DNA of 41,568 bases from Actinomycetes bacterium. Lineage in GTDB: Bacteria; Actinomycetota; Actinomycetes; Mycobacteriales; Mycobacteriaceae. A model generated the notes under the pieces. The model ran no database searches. It was not told the DNA's origin and was given only the letters and a program-made list of their open reading frames with translations. The DNA lies in NCBI GenBank assembly GCA_029780675.1, contig JAKOYE010000196.1, positions 1-41,568 on the forward strand, read 5' to 3'. A program made the translations under genes and the position numbers. Of the stretch, positions 1 to 9,529 are shown one piece after another. Numbering within the stretch: position 1 is the first letter of the stretch; every line of letters begins with the position of its first letter.

Positions 1-959
1 TGCAGCATCAGCGCGGCATCCTGTCGGACCTCGGCCAAACCGGCGGACGCCGTCGCGATCGCCTCGGCGCGCTCGCCGTCGAACCGGAGCCCGAGGTCGG
101 CGTAGATCTCCTGGGCCCAGCGGCCCCAGCCCGGGCCGACAGCGGCGTGCAGCGCCAGGTCAGCCAGACCCTCTGCCATCAGGCACTGCGGGGTGTTGAC
201 CAGGAAGATCGTCTGCTCGGCCTGGCCGAGACCGGCGACCAGCCGGGCTTCCTTGCGGCAGTGCTCGGTGTGGTGCCCGGGATAGGACTCATGGGCGACG
301 AGCCGGGGCAGGTGGCTCATCGGCTGTCTGAGGTCGGCGTTGACGGCGACCCGGGAGCGGTAGCCACCCTCGTAGTAGTTGAAGCCCGACCACGGCTTGT
401 CGGTGACCACCTCATAGGCGACGGTCTCCTGATCGGGCAGTGGATAGCGGGACCGGACGATATCGCGCAGCGCGCTGGAGAAGGCGTTGATCGCCTCGGC
501 GAGGCGCTCGGGCGGGATCTCCTCGGCCTTGCGGTGGGCGGCCATCCGGTCGGCCAGCGGACCCTGGCCCGCCAGCGCCTCGTCCAGCAGCGCATGCGCT
601 GCCCGGTAGCGGTCCTCGTCCCCGCGGGTGATCTCGACGTCGAAATAGGCCTTCACCTCGTCGACGAACCCGATCTCGGCACCGGCGAACTTCCTGGCCG
701 CGCAGGCCAGTGCGCGCAGATGGGCCGCGATGAAGTCGGCCCTCTGGTCGGTGAAGCCGCCCTCGCGCGGCACGGCGGGCAGAGCGGCCAGCAGCCGGTC
801 CGCCTGGACTGCCAGCACCGCCGGATCGGGAGCGGGTTCGTCGGCGACCACGCGGCGCAGGTGCGGGTCGCCGGTGAACGAGTCGACATAGCCGTCCTCG
901 ATGCGGTCGAAGCGCAACCCGAGCAATAGGTACTCGCGGATCAGAAGATCGGATGCCAC
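1..959 (-). CDS. DUF885 family metallopeptidase-like protein (3' end outside window)
   Basis: The frame is open from a GTG at 959 to the window edge (319 codons), so the C-terminus is missing. It carries HESYPGHH at residues 223-230, the HExxPGHH zinc-binding signature of the DUF885 family, whose members resemble metallo-carboxypeptidases; the substrate is unknown. There is no signal peptide, so it is probably cytosolic. The GTG is supported by TAGGGT seven nucleotides upstream, a leaderless mycobacterial promoter arrangement. It is divergent from coaA with about 60 nt between them. The family call rests on the motif and overall look; the function is not established. Confidence 0.8.
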   Translation of the reverse strand, partial: MASDLLIREYLLLGLRFDRIEDGYVDSFTGDPHLRRVVADEPAPDPAVLAVQADRLLAALPAVPREGGFTDQRADFIAAHLRALACAARKFAGAEIGFVDEVKAYFDVEITRGDEDRYRAAHALLDEALAGQGPLADRMAAHRKAEEIPPERLAEAINAFSSALRDIVRSRYPLPDQETVAYEVVTDKPWSGFNYYEGGYRSRVAVNADLRQPMSHLPRLVAHESYPGHHTEHCRKEARLVAGLGQAEQTIFLVNTPQCLMAEGLADLALHAAVGPGWGRWAQEIYADLGLRFDGERAEAIATASAGLAEVRQDAALML

Positions 960-966
960 GCCCCAA

Positions 967-972
967 ACCCTA
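967..972 (-). promoter_or_regulatory. -10 element of leaderless promoter for the DUF885 gene
   Basis: On the minus strand TAGGGT is followed by seven nucleotides and then the GTG at 959, placing the predicted transcription start on the start codon. No clear -35 was found. Confidence 0.45.
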
Positions 973-1022
973 GGGGGGCTCCCCGACATGAGCGCGTTCC
1001 GACCAACTGCAAGACTGGTCCG

Positions 1023-1961
1023 ATGGCGCGGCTGAGCGAATCGAGCCCGTACGTCGAGTTCGACCGGCGCGAATGGCGTTCGCTGCGGATGTCGACCCCG
1101 CTGAAGCTGACCGAGGAGGAACTCGTCGGGCTGCGCGGCCTCGGTGAGCAGATCGACCTTCTCGAGGTCGAAGAGGTCTATCTCCCACTGGCCCGGTTGA
1201 TCAACCTCCAGGTGGCCGCCCGCCAGGGTCTGTTCGCCGCCACGGCGGAGTTCCTCGGCGAGCCCACCCAGAATCCGGACCGACCGGTGCCGTTCGTCAT
1301 CGGTGTGGCGGGCAGCGTGGCCGTCGGCAAGTCGACCACCGCTCGCGTGCTGCAGGCTCTGCTGTCCCGCTGGGAGGACCACCGTCGGGTGGATCTGGTG
1401 ACCACCGACGGCTTCCTCTACCCCAACGCCGAGTTGACCCGCCGGAATCTGATGCACCGCAAGGGTTTTCCGGAGTCCTATGACCGCCGGGCGCTGATGC
1501 GCTTTGTGACGGCGGTGAAGTCCGGTTCGGACACCGTGTGCGCTCCGGTGTACTCGCACCTGATCTACGACATAGTCCCGGGCGACCGGCATGTCGTCAC
1601 CCACCCGGACATCCTGATCCTGGAGGGCCTCAACGTCCTGCAGACCGGGCCGCGGCTGATGGTGTCGGATCTGTTCGACTTCTCGGTGTACGTGGACGCC
1701 CGGATCGAGGACATCGAAACCTGGTACGTCGAACGCTTCCTGGCGATGCGGGCCGGCGCCTTCGCCGACCCGGCGTCGCACTTCCATCACTACTCCGGAC
1801 TGACCGACATGCAGGCGGTGGCCGCCGCCCGCGATATCTGGCACTCCATCAACCGCCCCAACCTGATCGAGAACATCCTGCCCACCCGGCCGAGGGCCAC
1901 CCTGGTGCTCCGCAAGGACGCCGATCACTCGATCAACCGGTTGCGGTTACGCAAGCTCTGA
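1023..1961 (+). CDS. coaA: Pantothenate kinase type I (CoaA/PanK)
   Basis: This 312-residue protein catalyses ATP-dependent phosphorylation of pantothenate, the first and regulated step of coenzyme A synthesis. It has the same length as M. tuberculosis CoaA (Rv1092c) and is near-identical to it as I remember that sequence. The P-loop lies at residues 94-104 ([11 protein letters not shown]). The [12 protein letters not shown] and [17 protein letters not shown] segments characteristic of the prokaryotic type I kinase are present. The ATG at 1023 gives the family N-terminus ([18 protein letters not shown]). It is cytosolic and monocistronic, converging on the extra atpE gene with only 26 nt between the stop codons. 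Confidence 0.98.
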   Translation: MARLSESSPYVEFDRREWRSLRMSTPLKLTEEELVGLRGLGEQIDLLEVEEVYLPLARLINLQVAARQGLFAATAEFLGEPTQNPDRPVPFVIGVAGSVAVGKSTTARVLQALLSRWEDHRRVDLVTTDGFLYPNAELTRRNLMHRKGFPESYDRRALMRFVTAVKSGSDTVCAPVYSHLIYDIVPGDRHVVTHPDILILEGLNVLQTGPRLMVSDLFDFSVYVDARIEDIETWYVERFLAMRAGAFADPASHFHHYSGLTDMQAVAAARDIWHSINRPNLIENILPTRPRATLVLRKDADHSINRLRLRKL

Positions 1962-1987
1962 GCGGCCTTCACCGGTAATCCCCGGAA

Positions 1988-2260
<273 letters not shown>

Positions 2261-2671
2261 TCAGACCTGCGTGGACATCCGGCGAAGACCGCGGTACTGC
2301 GCCGCAGCCATGGCCGCGGTGTAGGCGCCGGCACCGACCGCCGACAGGACACCCACCGTGGTCAGCGGTGGCGATGCGATGACGGCAGCGGCGACGGCAA
2401 AGAGGGTGAAGGCGGCGTTACCGCCGGCCACCGAGGTGCCGCCGGACCGGACGTTCCGCGCCCGGGACAGCACCAGGAACGCCGATCCGCACAGCACGGA
2501 ACCCGCGCCCAGCACAACGGTCACGGCCGCCGACATTCCGGTGGCGGCCGATAGTGATTCGGCGGCGGCGAGGACCGCGACACCGGCCGCGGCGCTGACC
2601 GTGCCGTCGATGCGCAGTGCCCGGCGCAGCAGGGCGTCCGGCATTTCGGGGAGGGGGGTGGTGGCCTTCAC
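2261..2671 (-). CDS. Small four-helix membrane protein upstream of extra atpE
   Basis: This 136-residue protein is of unrecognised family. Four hydrophobic stretches (about residues 21-40, 47-67, 83-101 and 105-125) predict a compact four-helix inner-membrane protein. The GTG at 2671 is chosen because CAGGAG lies six nucleotides upstream; a longer frame from 2764 would overlap the preceding gene and has no such site. It sits between the nine-helix protein and atpE, which starts 27 nt after its stop, so co-transcription is likely. Its size and topology recall AtpI, the small membrane protein that precedes atpB in standard atp operons, but I see no sequence match, so that link is only a suggestion. 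Confidence 0.7.
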   Translation of the reverse strand: MKATTPLPEMPDALLRRALRIDGTVSAAAGVAVLAAAESLSAATGMSAAVTVVLGAGSVLCGSAFLVLSRARNVRSGGTSVAGGNAAFTLFAVAAAVIASPPLTTVGVLSAVGAGAYTAAMAAAQYRGLRRMSTQV

Positions 2672-2744
2672 GGGGATCTCCTGTGGGTCGAAGGTGTCTG
2701 TCACCCTCAACCCTGCGGAAAGCGCGCTGCCAGATCGATGCGTG

Positions 2745-4115
2745 CTACTGCCAACTACTGCCAATTGCGGCCGGATCCCGCAGTTCGGCCGCGATCAGCC
2801 GGGCGGCGGCGTTCTGCCAGTTGTGCAGCGAGCGCTGCGGCACCTCGGTAACCATCCACTGCCAGGCCTGCCGGGCGACGGGGTCCAGGCCGGCTGCGGT
2901 GGCGTTCTGGGCGTAGGCGCGCACCCCGGCGACGTAGGGGAAATAGAGGGCGTTGTAGTACCGCCACTGTTCGGTCGTCCCGAAGTCCCCGTCATTCCGG
3001 GGCTTGAGCCGGTCGATGTGCTCGGCCAGTAACGCCCGCAATTCGTTGGCGCGCTCCAACGGCTGGTCGGGGGCGGCGCGAGCGGCCAGTCTCGCATCGA
3101 TCTCGGGCAAGTCGGTCAGTGGGCTGGCGACGAGCTTGGCGAGGTCGCCGTAGTGGCTCAGGGCACGCCGAGTCAGCCGGACGAATGTCTCGTCATCGAG
3201 ACCGTCCAGCGGGTTCGGCGAGCGGGACGGCAGCGCGGTTTCGGCGTTGCGAAGCGTGGCACGTTCGGCCCGCAAGGCGGGGAACCGGGCGAACGCCACC
3301 CGGTCGAGCAACCCGGCCAACGGGTCGGCCAGGACGGTGATTCCGATCGCCACCGCCACGACGGTGAACAGCAACACCGTGAGGATGCCGCGACCGTCCT
3401 CACCCACCACCGCCACACCGAGCAGCAGTTGGCCACCGAAGACGACGACGACAGCAGCAGTACCGAGAAACGAGCGCAGCATCGCCGAGCGCAGTGCCTG
3501 ACCTTCGTCGAAGGCATCCCAGAGCGCCACCGCGAATCCCAGCAGCAGAATGTCGAATCCGGTGGCCGCCAGCGCTATCCAACTCGGCACCAGGCCCAGC
3601 GGAATGACGATGATCGCATTGCCCAACGCGAAGAACAGCGTCGCCACCGCCAGCACGCCCGCCACCCGGGCGGGCTGACCGACCCTGCGCACGGCAAGGA
3701 TCATGGCGGCCAGCGTCGAACCGGAGATGACAGCGAACACCAGCCAGTGCCCGCCGCGCAGGGGGCCGTCGACGCTGCCGGCCCAGTTCGCGCCCAGGGC
3801 CGCGGCCGCGGCCACGACGGCCGTCAACGAGACGTCCCGTCCTCGGCCGCCCCCGGCATCGTGGGGCCGTGCCAGTTCCATCAGCACCGCGAACCAGGCG
3901 ACTCCGGGCAGTACGACGAGGTAGATCTCCACCCGTCCGAGAGATTCGGCCGACACCTCTCCTGCCATCCGGATGGCGTCGAGGGCAACGACCGTGGCAA
4001 ACCCGCACAGACCGACGGCCGCCAACACAAGTGCGGGCTTGCGGGGGTCCCGCACAGCCAGATACAGGCCCATCCACCAGCTGAGCGCGAAGACCACGGC
4101 GGACAGCGCGGTCAC
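2745..4115 (-). CDS. Nine-helix membrane protein with C-terminal cytosolic domain
   Basis: This 456-residue protein has roughly nine transmembrane helices in residues 1-265, then about 190 soluble residues. The junction PLAGLLDRVAFARFPALR resembles the linker after the membrane part of some actinobacterial sensor kinases, but no kinase, GGDEF or ATPase motif follows. The tail contains WRYYNALYFPYVAG and ends with VPQRSLHNWQNAAARLIA, which could form a helix-turn-helix-like unit. It starts at GTG 4115, 15 nt after the prenyl diphosphate synthase stop, and leads into the four-helix protein and the extra atpE. I do not recognise the family. A membrane sensor or regulator for the block is an inference from architecture only. 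Confidence 0.75.
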   Translation of the reverse strand: MTALSAVVFALSWWMGLYLAVRDPRKPALVLAAVGLCGFATVVALDAIRMAGEVSAESLGRVEIYLVVLPGVAWFAVLMELARPHDAGGGRGRDVSLTAVVAAAAALGANWAGSVDGPLRGGHWLVFAVISGSTLAAMILAVRRVGQPARVAGVLAVATLFFALGNAIIVIPLGLVPSWIALAATGFDILLLGFAVALWDAFDEGQALRSAMLRSFLGTAAVVVVFGGQLLLGVAVVGEDGRGILTVLLFTVVAVAIGITVLADPLAGLLDRVAFARFPALRAERATLRNAETALPSRSPNPLDGLDDETFVRLTRRALSHYGDLAKLVASPLTDLPEIDARLAARAAPDQPLERANELRALLAEHIDRLKPRNDGDFGTTEQWRYYNALYFPYVAGVRAYAQNATAAGLDPVARQAWQWMVTEVPQRSLHNWQNAAARLIAAELRDPAAIGSSWQ

Positions 4116-4130
4116 GACCCCAACCCCCGG

Positions 4131-4928
4131 CTATACGCCGTAGCGCCGGTGCCGGCGGCTGTAGTCACGAAGCGCGCGCAGAAAATCCACCCGCCGGAAC
4201 GCCGGCCAGTGCGCCTCGGTGAACCACATCTCCGAATAGGCGCTCTGCCAGAGCAGGAATCCGCTGAGCCGCTGCTCACCGGACGTGCGGATGACCAGAT
4301 CGGGGTCGGGCTGACCGGAGGTGTAGAGATTCTCCGAGATGCCGTCGATGGTGACCGCCTCGATCATCTGCTCCGGGGTGGCGCCGTTGGCCACTTCCTT
4401 GCCCAGCAGGGCGCGCACCGCATCGACGATCTCCTGCCGCCCGCCGTAGGCCACCGCGACGTTGACGTGGAAGACGGCTTCGGCCGCCGTGCTCGCCGTG
4501 CTGTCCACGGCCTCCCGCAACCGGCGGGCCGTCTCATCGCCCAGCAGTTCGAGATCCCCGACGGTGCGCACGCTCCACCTATTGACCGGGGAGCAGATCT
4601 CCTCGACCACCTCGGTGATGATGTCGATCAGACAGGACAGTTCGGCCGGATCGCGCCGCAGGTTCTCCGTGGACAGCAGATACACCGTCGCCATTTCGAT
4701 CCCCGCCTCGGCGCACCACCGCAGCATCTCGGCGATCCGGTCCGCGCCGACCCGGTAGCCGTAGCTGACGTCGGCGTGACCAGCATCACGAGCCCATCGG
4801 CGGTTGCCGTCGCATAGCACCGCGATATGCCGCGGAAGTGTGCATTTGGCATCGGCGAGCTCATGCCGCAAGCGCATCTCGTAGAGCCGGTAGGCCGGTT
4901 CCTTGAGTCGTTGCGGAATGATCTCCAC
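4131..4928 (-). CDS. Short-chain Z-isoprenyl diphosphate synthase (Rv1086 type)
   Basis: This 265-residue protein belongs to the cis-prenyltransferase (UPP synthase) family. It aligns by eye over its whole length with M. tuberculosis Rv1086, which makes omega,E,Z-farnesyl diphosphate, the precursor for decaprenyl phosphate used in cell-wall assembly. The catalytic motif CDGNRRWA includes Asp40, and the C-terminal RTSGEQRLSGF and EMWFTEAHWP blocks are intact. The start is GTG 4928 (MEIIPQRLKEP), matching the family N-terminus; a longer frame from 5039 is rejected. TAGTCT lies eight nucleotides upstream, suggesting a leaderless mRNA. The next gene starts 15 nt after its stop. Confidence 0.95.
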   Translation of the reverse strand: MEIIPQRLKEPAYRLYEMRLRHELADAKCTLPRHIAVLCDGNRRWARDAGHADVSYGYRVGADRIAEMLRWCAEAGIEMATVYLLSTENLRRDPAELSCLIDIITEVVEEICSPVNRWSVRTVGDLELLGDETARRLREAVDSTASTAAEAVFHVNVAVAYGGRQEIVDAVRALLGKEVANGATPEQMIEAVTIDGISENLYTSGQPDPDLVIRTSGEQRLSGFLLWQSAYSEMWFTEAHWPAFRRVDFLRALRDYSRRHRRYGV

Positions 4929-4936
4929 GGCTACTG

Positions 4937-4942
4937 AGACTA
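4937..4942 (-). promoter_or_regulatory. -10 element of leaderless promoter for the Z-prenyl diphosphate synthase
   Basis: TAGTCT on the minus strand lies eight nucleotides before GTG 4928, so the transcript would begin at or beside the start codon. No convincing -35 is seen. Confidence 0.4.
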
Positions 4943-5077
4943 CTGTGGCGGGCGTCCGCCCAGTCCCGAACCGCGGCCACGGCCGCCGGGTAGGAATCGT
5001 CCCACCGTCCGGCCATGCAACGCAGCGGTGTCCGACCACGACGGTGTCTGACCACGATGCGCGAAAGGGGAGGCGAC

Positions 5078-5806
5078 ATGTCGACCGACGTCACACCACA
5101 GCCCCAGGCGGTGGACACCGCCGCCGAGGACTTCCCCGAGGCGGTCGTCGACGGCGTCGCCCAGTTCCTGGGCAAGCCCCGGGCGCGCGGCTGGATTCAC
5201 GTCTACTCCGCGATCGTCGCGACGATCGCGGGGGCGGCTCTGGTGTCGGTGTCGTGGGCGGTGGACTCCACCAGGGCCGGGATCGCCACCCTCATCTACA
5301 CGCTGACCATCGTGGCGATGTTCACCGTCAGCGGCACCTACCACCGGGTGAACTGGCAATCCACGCGTGCGCGGACCTGGATGAAGCGGCTCGACCACTC
5401 GATGATCTTCGTGTTCATCGCCGGCAGTTACACCCCGTTCGCACTGCTGGCACTGCCCGAACAGAGCGGGTGGACGCTGTTCTGGGTCGTGTGGGGCGGG
5501 GCGCTGGCCGGGGTGCTGCTCAAGATGTGCTGGCCCACCGCTCCGCGCTGGGTGGGTGTCCCGCTGTACCTGCTGCTGGGCTGGGTGGCGGCGTGGTTCA
5601 TCGGCCCGATCCTCGACGGGGCCGGGGTGACCGCGGTGGTGCTGTTGATCGTCGGCGGTGCCCTCTACAGCGTGGGCGGGGTGCTCTACGGGCTGAAGTG
5701 GCCCAACCCGTGGCCGGAGACTTTCGGCCATCACGAGTTCTTCCACGCCTGTACGGCGGTGGCGGCCACCTGCCACTACATCGCGATGTGGTTCGCGGTG
5801 TTCTGA
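5078..5806 (+). CDS. Hemolysin III / PAQR family membrane protein
   Basis: This 242-residue protein has seven predicted transmembrane helices and matches the bacterial hemolysin III (YqfA) branch of the PAQR superfamily; the M. tuberculosis counterpart is Rv1085c. Conserved metal-site elements are visible: SGTYHRVNW after helix 2, [15 protein letters not shown], and the C-terminal [17 protein letters not shown]. Family members are proposed zinc-dependent membrane hydrolases or receptors, and hemolytic activity is not established here. The ATG at 5078 follows AAAGGGGAGG with good spacing and is preferred over the upstream in-frame ATG at 5015. It is divergent from the prenyl diphosphate synthase gene, with 149 nt between them. 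Confidence 0.9.
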   Translation: MSTDVTPQPQAVDTAAEDFPEAVVDGVAQFLGKPRARGWIHVYSAIVATIAGAALVSVSWAVDSTRAGIATLIYTLTIVAMFTVSGTYHRVNWQSTRARTWMKRLDHSMIFVFIAGSYTPFALLALPEQSGWTLFWVVWGGALAGVLLKMCWPTAPRWVGVPLYLLLGWVAAWFIGPILDGAGVTAVVLLIVGGALYSVGGVLYGLKWPNPWPETFGHHEFFHACTAVAATCHYIAMWFAVF

Positions 5807-5811
5807 CCGGT

Positions 5812-6183
5812 TCAGACCGGGGTGACGTCGGCTGGCGACCAGTAGGCCTTCATCGAGGCGATCCTGCCCTCCCCGTCGAACACCATCACGTCGATCGGTT
5901 CGATCCGAATCCGGTGTTCGCCGTGGCCCACCGTGATGGCGAACATGAATGCGGCCTCGTGGCCGGCCACCCGCAGCGTCAACAGTTCCGTTGCCCGCTC
6001 GGCACTTTCGATGTTCTTGTAGAACCCGCGGATGGCGTGCTTGCCGATGTGCACCTCACCACCGACCGGGTCCTGGACCGTGGCGTCGTCGGCATACAGT
6101 TCGACGATCTCATCGGCGGTGCCCGTGGCCACCAGGTCGAGATAGCGGTGGACGACGCGGGTGATCTCCTCGGCACTGACCAT
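5812..6183 (-). CDS. Delta5-3-ketosteroid isomerase (KSI)
   Basis: This 123-residue protein matches Comamonas testosteroni steroid delta-isomerase over its full length. The catalytic residues Tyr14 and Asp38 (ATVQDPVG) fall at identical numbering, and the proton-sharing Asp is Asp98 in EPIDVMVF, equivalent to Asp99. It should therefore move the C5=C6 bond of 3-oxo-delta5-steroids to C4=C5, a step in sterol side-chain and ring degradation. The start is ATG 6183, 10 nt after the DUF255 gene stop, making it the last gene of the mca operon. I do not recall a KSI at this position in M. tuberculosis, so it looks like a lineage-specific insertion. The alternative is a generic SnoaL-like protein, but the intact catalytic triad argues for true KSI activity. 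Confidence 0.85.
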   Translation of the reverse strand: MVSAEEITRVVHRYLDLVATGTADEIVELYADDATVQDPVGGEVHIGKHAIRGFYKNIESAERATELLTLRVAGHEAAFMFAITVGHGEHRIRIEPIDVMVFDGEGRIASMKAYWSPADVTPV

Positions 6184-6193
6184 GGCCGCCACG

Positions 6194-8218
6194 CTACCCG
6201 GGCACTCCGAGCGCGGCCGCAAGTTGCTCGACACCGGTGACCGGCAGGTCGCACACCCGGCCACGGCAGATGTAGGCAGCCTCCGCACCACCCACCGGGC
6301 CGCGTCCCTCCAGCAGCGGCATCGAGTCGGCAGGGCCACCCACCACCACGGTCCCGCCCGGGGCGATCCGGCGGGCCGCCGCCAGTAGTGCCGACTGCGG
6401 GTCACCGGTGGATACCGCCACCTGCAGCGGACCGCGGACCGCGGCCTCGGCCACCGCCAGCCAGTGGCCCGACGACCGCGGTGCCTTGGCCAGCAGCACC
6501 GAATGTGCCAGCAGGGTCTCCGCGGCGGCCTCCGCATAGCGACTGCTGCGCTCGTCGCCCACCAGGTGGGCGGCGGTCAGCAGTGCCTCGGCGATCAGCG
6601 AGGCCCCCGCCGGGGTGGCACCGTCGACCGGGTCGGCCGGCCGCACCATCAGTTGCTCGGCGTCGTTGGCGGCGTCGAACCAGCGCCCGGGGCGGTCCGG
6701 GTCGGCGAAGTGCCGCAGCGCGAGATCGATCAGTTCGGTGGCGGCCTCCAGCCAGGCCGGTGCACCGGTGAGTTGGTGCAGGGCGAGCAACCCGGTCGCC
6801 AGCGCGGCGTGGTCCTCCAGGATCGCCGCACTGTCCCCCACCCGTCCGCCGAGGCTGGTGCGGCGCAACCGGCCGTCGACCAGGTGCAGGCCGAGGATCG
6901 CGGTCGCGCAATGCTCGGCGGCAGCCAGCAGGGCCGGATCCTCCAGCGCCACACTGGCTTCCGCCAGGGCGGTGATGGCCAGCCCGTTCCACGCGGTGAC
7001 GACCTTGTCATCGCGGGGCGGCTGCGGGCGGGTCCGCCGCACCGCGAGCAGAGCGGCGCGAACCCGCTCGAACCGTTCCGCGTCGCCGACGCGCGGGTCG
7101 TGCTCGGCGGGACGTTGCAGCACGGACGCACCGTGCTCGAACGTCCCGGACACTGTGACACCGAAAACCGTTGCCGCCCAGGCTCCGTCGTCATCGCCGA
7201 GCGCCCCGCGAAGTTCCGCGGGGGTCCATACGTAGGTGGATCCCTCGGTACCGGCCGCGTCGGCGTCCAGCGATGAGGCGAACATGCCCCCGGCACCGAG
7301 ACCCCCGGCAGAACGATCCCCGAGGAGGAAGGCCGCGGTCTCCACGGCCACCCGCCGGGCCAACGGGTCGCCGGTCCGCCGCGCCCAGTGCGCGTAGACC
7401 CGCAGCAGCAGGGCGTTGTCGTAGAGCATCTTCTCGAAGTGCGGAACCACCCAGTCGGCGTCCACGCTGTAGCGGGCGAAGCCGCCCGCCAACTGGTCGT
7501 AGATACCGCCGCGGGCCATCGCCTCGCAGGTCCGGCGCACCCCCGCCAGCGGAACCGGGGACGCGGTGCGTTCGTGGGCTCGCAGCAGCCCTTCCAGCAA
7601 CGCCGAGGGCGGAAACTTCGGTGCCGGGCCGAACCCGCCGCGGACGGTGTCCTCGTCGCGCAGAACCGCGTCAACCGCCCGGTCGCACAGCGACGCGGTG
7701 ACCTCCGGCCCGCCGCCCGGCACGCCGGATGTCATCCGGCGCAGCTGGTCGGCGACCTGATCGGACGCCTGCTCGACCTCGTCACGCCGAGTGCGCCAGG
7801 TCTCCCCGACCGCCGCCAATAGCTGGAGGAACCGCGGCTTCGGGTAGTAGGTGCCGCAGAAGAACGGGCGGCCGTCCGGGGTGAGGAAGCAGGTCATCGG
7901 CCAGCCGCCTTGCCCGGTCATGGCGACAGTGGCGTTCATGTAGATCGCGTCGAGGTCGGGACGCTCCTCACGGTCGACCTTGATGCAGACGAACTCGTTC
8001 ATCGCCGCCGCCACCACGGCGTCCTCGAAGGATTCGTGGGCCATCACATGGCACCAGTGGCAGGCGGCGTAGCCGATCGACAACAGGATCGGCACGTCCC
8101 GGCGGCGGGCCTCATCGAGGGCTTCGGCACTCCACTGCTGCCAGTGCACCGGGTTGTCGGCGTGCTGGCGCAGATAGGGGCTGGTCGCCCCGGACAGGGT
8201 GTTAGCCGCCGGCGCCAC
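6194..8218 (-). CDS. DUF255 thioredoxin-domain protein (Rv1084 / SPATA20 type)
   Basis: This 674-residue protein matches M. tuberculosis Rv1084 (673 aa). The N-terminal thioredoxin-like domain begins with LSGATSPYLRQHADNPVHWQ and contains CHWC at residues 53-56. The rest resembles an (alpha/alpha)6-barrel glycosidase-like domain, as in SPATA20/YyaL proteins, whose substrate is unknown. GTG 8218 is chosen because it reproduces the family N-terminus; the arginine-rich extension up to 8347 is rejected. The start overlaps the end of the preceding small gene by 17 nt. Its operon position after mca suggests thiol redox or mycothiol-related work. Confidence 0.92.
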   Translation of the reverse strand: MAPAANTLSGATSPYLRQHADNPVHWQQWSAEALDEARRRDVPILLSIGYAACHWCHVMAHESFEDAVVAAAMNEFVCIKVDREERPDLDAIYMNATVAMTGQGGWPMTCFLTPDGRPFFCGTYYPKPRFLQLLAAVGETWRTRRDEVEQASDQVADQLRRMTSGVPGGGPEVTASLCDRAVDAVLRDEDTVRGGFGPAPKFPPSALLEGLLRAHERTASPVPLAGVRRTCEAMARGGIYDQLAGGFARYSVDADWVVPHFEKMLYDNALLLRVYAHWARRTGDPLARRVAVETAAFLLGDRSAGGLGAGGMFASSLDADAAGTEGSTYVWTPAELRGALGDDDGAWAATVFGVTVSGTFEHGASVLQRPAEHDPRVGDAERFERVRAALLAVRRTRPQPPRDDKVVTAWNGLAITALAEASVALEDPALLAAAEHCATAILGLHLVDGRLRRTSLGGRVGDSAAILEDHAALATGLLALHQLTGAPAWLEAATELIDLALRHFADPDRPGRWFDAANDAEQLMVRPADPVDGATPAGASLIAEALLTAAHLVGDERSSRYAEAAAETLLAHSVLLAKAPRSSGHWLAVAEAAVRGPLQVAVSTGDPQSALLAAARRIAPGGTVVVGGPADSMPLLEGRGPVGGAEAAYICRGRVCDLPVTGVEQLAAALGVPG

Positions 8219-8531
8219 GCGGCGCAGCCTCGCTATCAGGGCCGCCGGCCTCCCGCGTGGCCGCGGCGTCGGGACCGCCGGCCTCCGGCGCGGCCGCTGG
8301 GGCCGATTCGTCAGATGGCGAGCCGGACTCGGCCGCCTCCGGCGCATCGGACGCCTGGGTATCGAACGAGGCCGGCACCTTCTTCAGCTGCCGGCTCATC
8401 GACCGCCACAGCAAGAACGCGGCGACCAGCAACAAAAGCAAGACCAGCAGACCGACCGGACTGGCCTTGCCGTAGTCCGGGCCCCGGTTGGGCTCCTCCG
8501 CAAGCAGGACCCCCACCAACAGGTAATTCAC
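8202..8531 (-). CDS. Small membrane protein downstream of mca (Rv1083 type)
   Basis: This 109-residue protein has one strong transmembrane helix (about residues 26-44), followed by [11 protein letters not shown] and a long Ala/Pro/Glu/Ser-rich, probably disordered tail. The motif [15 protein letters not shown] before the helix matches M. tuberculosis Rv1083 as I recall it. The GTG start overlaps the mca stop as GTGA (8531-8528), indicating translational coupling. The C-terminus overlaps the start of the DUF255 gene. Function is unknown; conserved linkage to mca suggests a role near mycothiol-dependent detoxification. Confidence 0.88.
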   Translation of the reverse strand: MNYLLVGVLLAEEPNRGPDYGKASPVGLLVLLLLLVAAFLLWRSMSRQLKKVPASFDTQASDAPEAAESGSPSDESAPAAAPEAGGPDAAATREAGGPDSEAAPRGAGG

Positions 8532-9400
8532 TCAAAAACCTCGATTCCGGCGAACAGATCGTCCTCGGGCAGTGTGGCAGGTACCCGGGACCGGGCAAGT
8601 TCGAACTCCTCGGTCGGCCAGAGTCGCTGCTGCCATTCCATCGGGGTGGCGAAGAAGAACCCGTCGGGGTCGATCTGGGTGGCGTGTGCCCGCAGGGCTT
8701 CGTCGCGACGGTCGAAGTACGCCGCGCACTGCACCCGGGTGGTCACCCGGTTGACATGCGGGTCGCTGTCGGGATCCCAGTTGGCCAGCCACTGGGCGAA
8801 CGGACCCTCCTGTCCGTTGCGGGCGAACTCGTCCTGGAGCATCTGCATCCGTTTCCGGAGGAACCCGTGGTTGTAGTACAGCTTGCTCACCGCCCACGCC
8901 GGGCCGGCTTCGGGGTGGGCGTGCGGGTCGGCTGCCTCCTCGAACGCGGCGACCGAAACCTGGTGGCAGCGAATGTGATCGGGGTGCGGGTAGCCGCCGT
9001 TCTCGTCATAGGTGGTCATCACGTGCGGTCGGAACTCGCGTATCAGGGCGACCAGTCTGGACACCGGCTCCGCCAACGGAACCAGGGCGAAGCACCCGTC
9101 CGGCAGCGGCGGCAGCGGGTCGCCCTCGGGCAACCCGGAGTCGACGAAACCCAGCCACCGGTGTTCGACACCGAGGATCTCAGCGGCTCGGGCCATCTCC
9201 TCGCGCCGGATCTCGGCGATCCGGCCGTGAACGTCCGGGGTGTCCATCGCCGGGTTCAGGATGTCGCCGCGCTCGCCGCCGGTGAGGGTGACCACCATGA
9301 CCCGGTGACCCTCGTCCGCATAGCGGGCAAGGGTGGCCGCGCCCTTGCTGGACTCGTCGTCCGGGTGGGCGTGCACCGCCATCAGTCGCAGTTCGGTCAC
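8528..9400 (-). CDS. mca: Mycothiol S-conjugate amidase
   Basis: This 290-residue zinc hydrolase of the LmbE/PIG-L family cleaves mycothiol S-conjugates to mercapturic acids plus GlcN-Ins, which detoxifies electrophiles and antibiotics in actinobacteria. The zinc-site motif AHPDDE lies at residues 11-16 and HPDH at 139-142. The length and N-terminus match M. tuberculosis Mca (Rv1082). GTG 9400 is chosen by homology to the family start ([16 protein letters not shown]); the frame extends to 10165 but that extension is not Mca-like. It heads the mca, small membrane protein, DUF255, ketosteroid isomerase operon, linked by overlaps or a 10-nt gap. Confidence 0.97.
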   Translation of the reverse strand: MTELRLMAVHAHPDDESSKGAATLARYADEGHRVMVVTLTGGERGDILNPAMDTPDVHGRIAEIRREEMARAAEILGVEHRWLGFVDSGLPEGDPLPPLPDGCFALVPLAEPVSRLVALIREFRPHVMTTYDENGGYPHPDHIRCHQVSVAAFEEAADPHAHPEAGPAWAVSKLYYNHGFLRKRMQMLQDEFARNGQEGPFAQWLANWDPDSDPHVNRVTTRVQCAAYFDRRDEALRAHATQIDPDGFFFATPMEWQQRLWPTEEFELARSRVPATLPEDDLFAGIEVFE

Positions 9401-9529
9401 ATCGTCCCCAGGGTGTTCATCTGCCGGGCCTATAGTTTCTGACCTGATAGTCCCACTCCGGGCGTGGGTACTTGAAATCCAGGCCCGCCCGAGCCAGACC
9501 GGCCAACGGGACGACCGCCGGAGGATCCG

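Noticed and set aside
147..929. A 260-codon plus-strand open frame at the window start.
   Set aside because: The opposite strand encodes the DUF885 protein with an intact HESYPGHH motif across the same bases.
3153..4817. A 554-codon plus-strand open frame.
   Set aside because: It is antisense to the nine-helix membrane protein and the prenyl diphosphate synthase, is rich in Arg/Gln/His/Asp, and has no family features; it is a shadow of GC-rich coding.
7910..9442. A 510-codon plus-strand open frame.
   Set aside because: It lies opposite mca, the small membrane protein and the DUF255 gene, all with clear family motifs.
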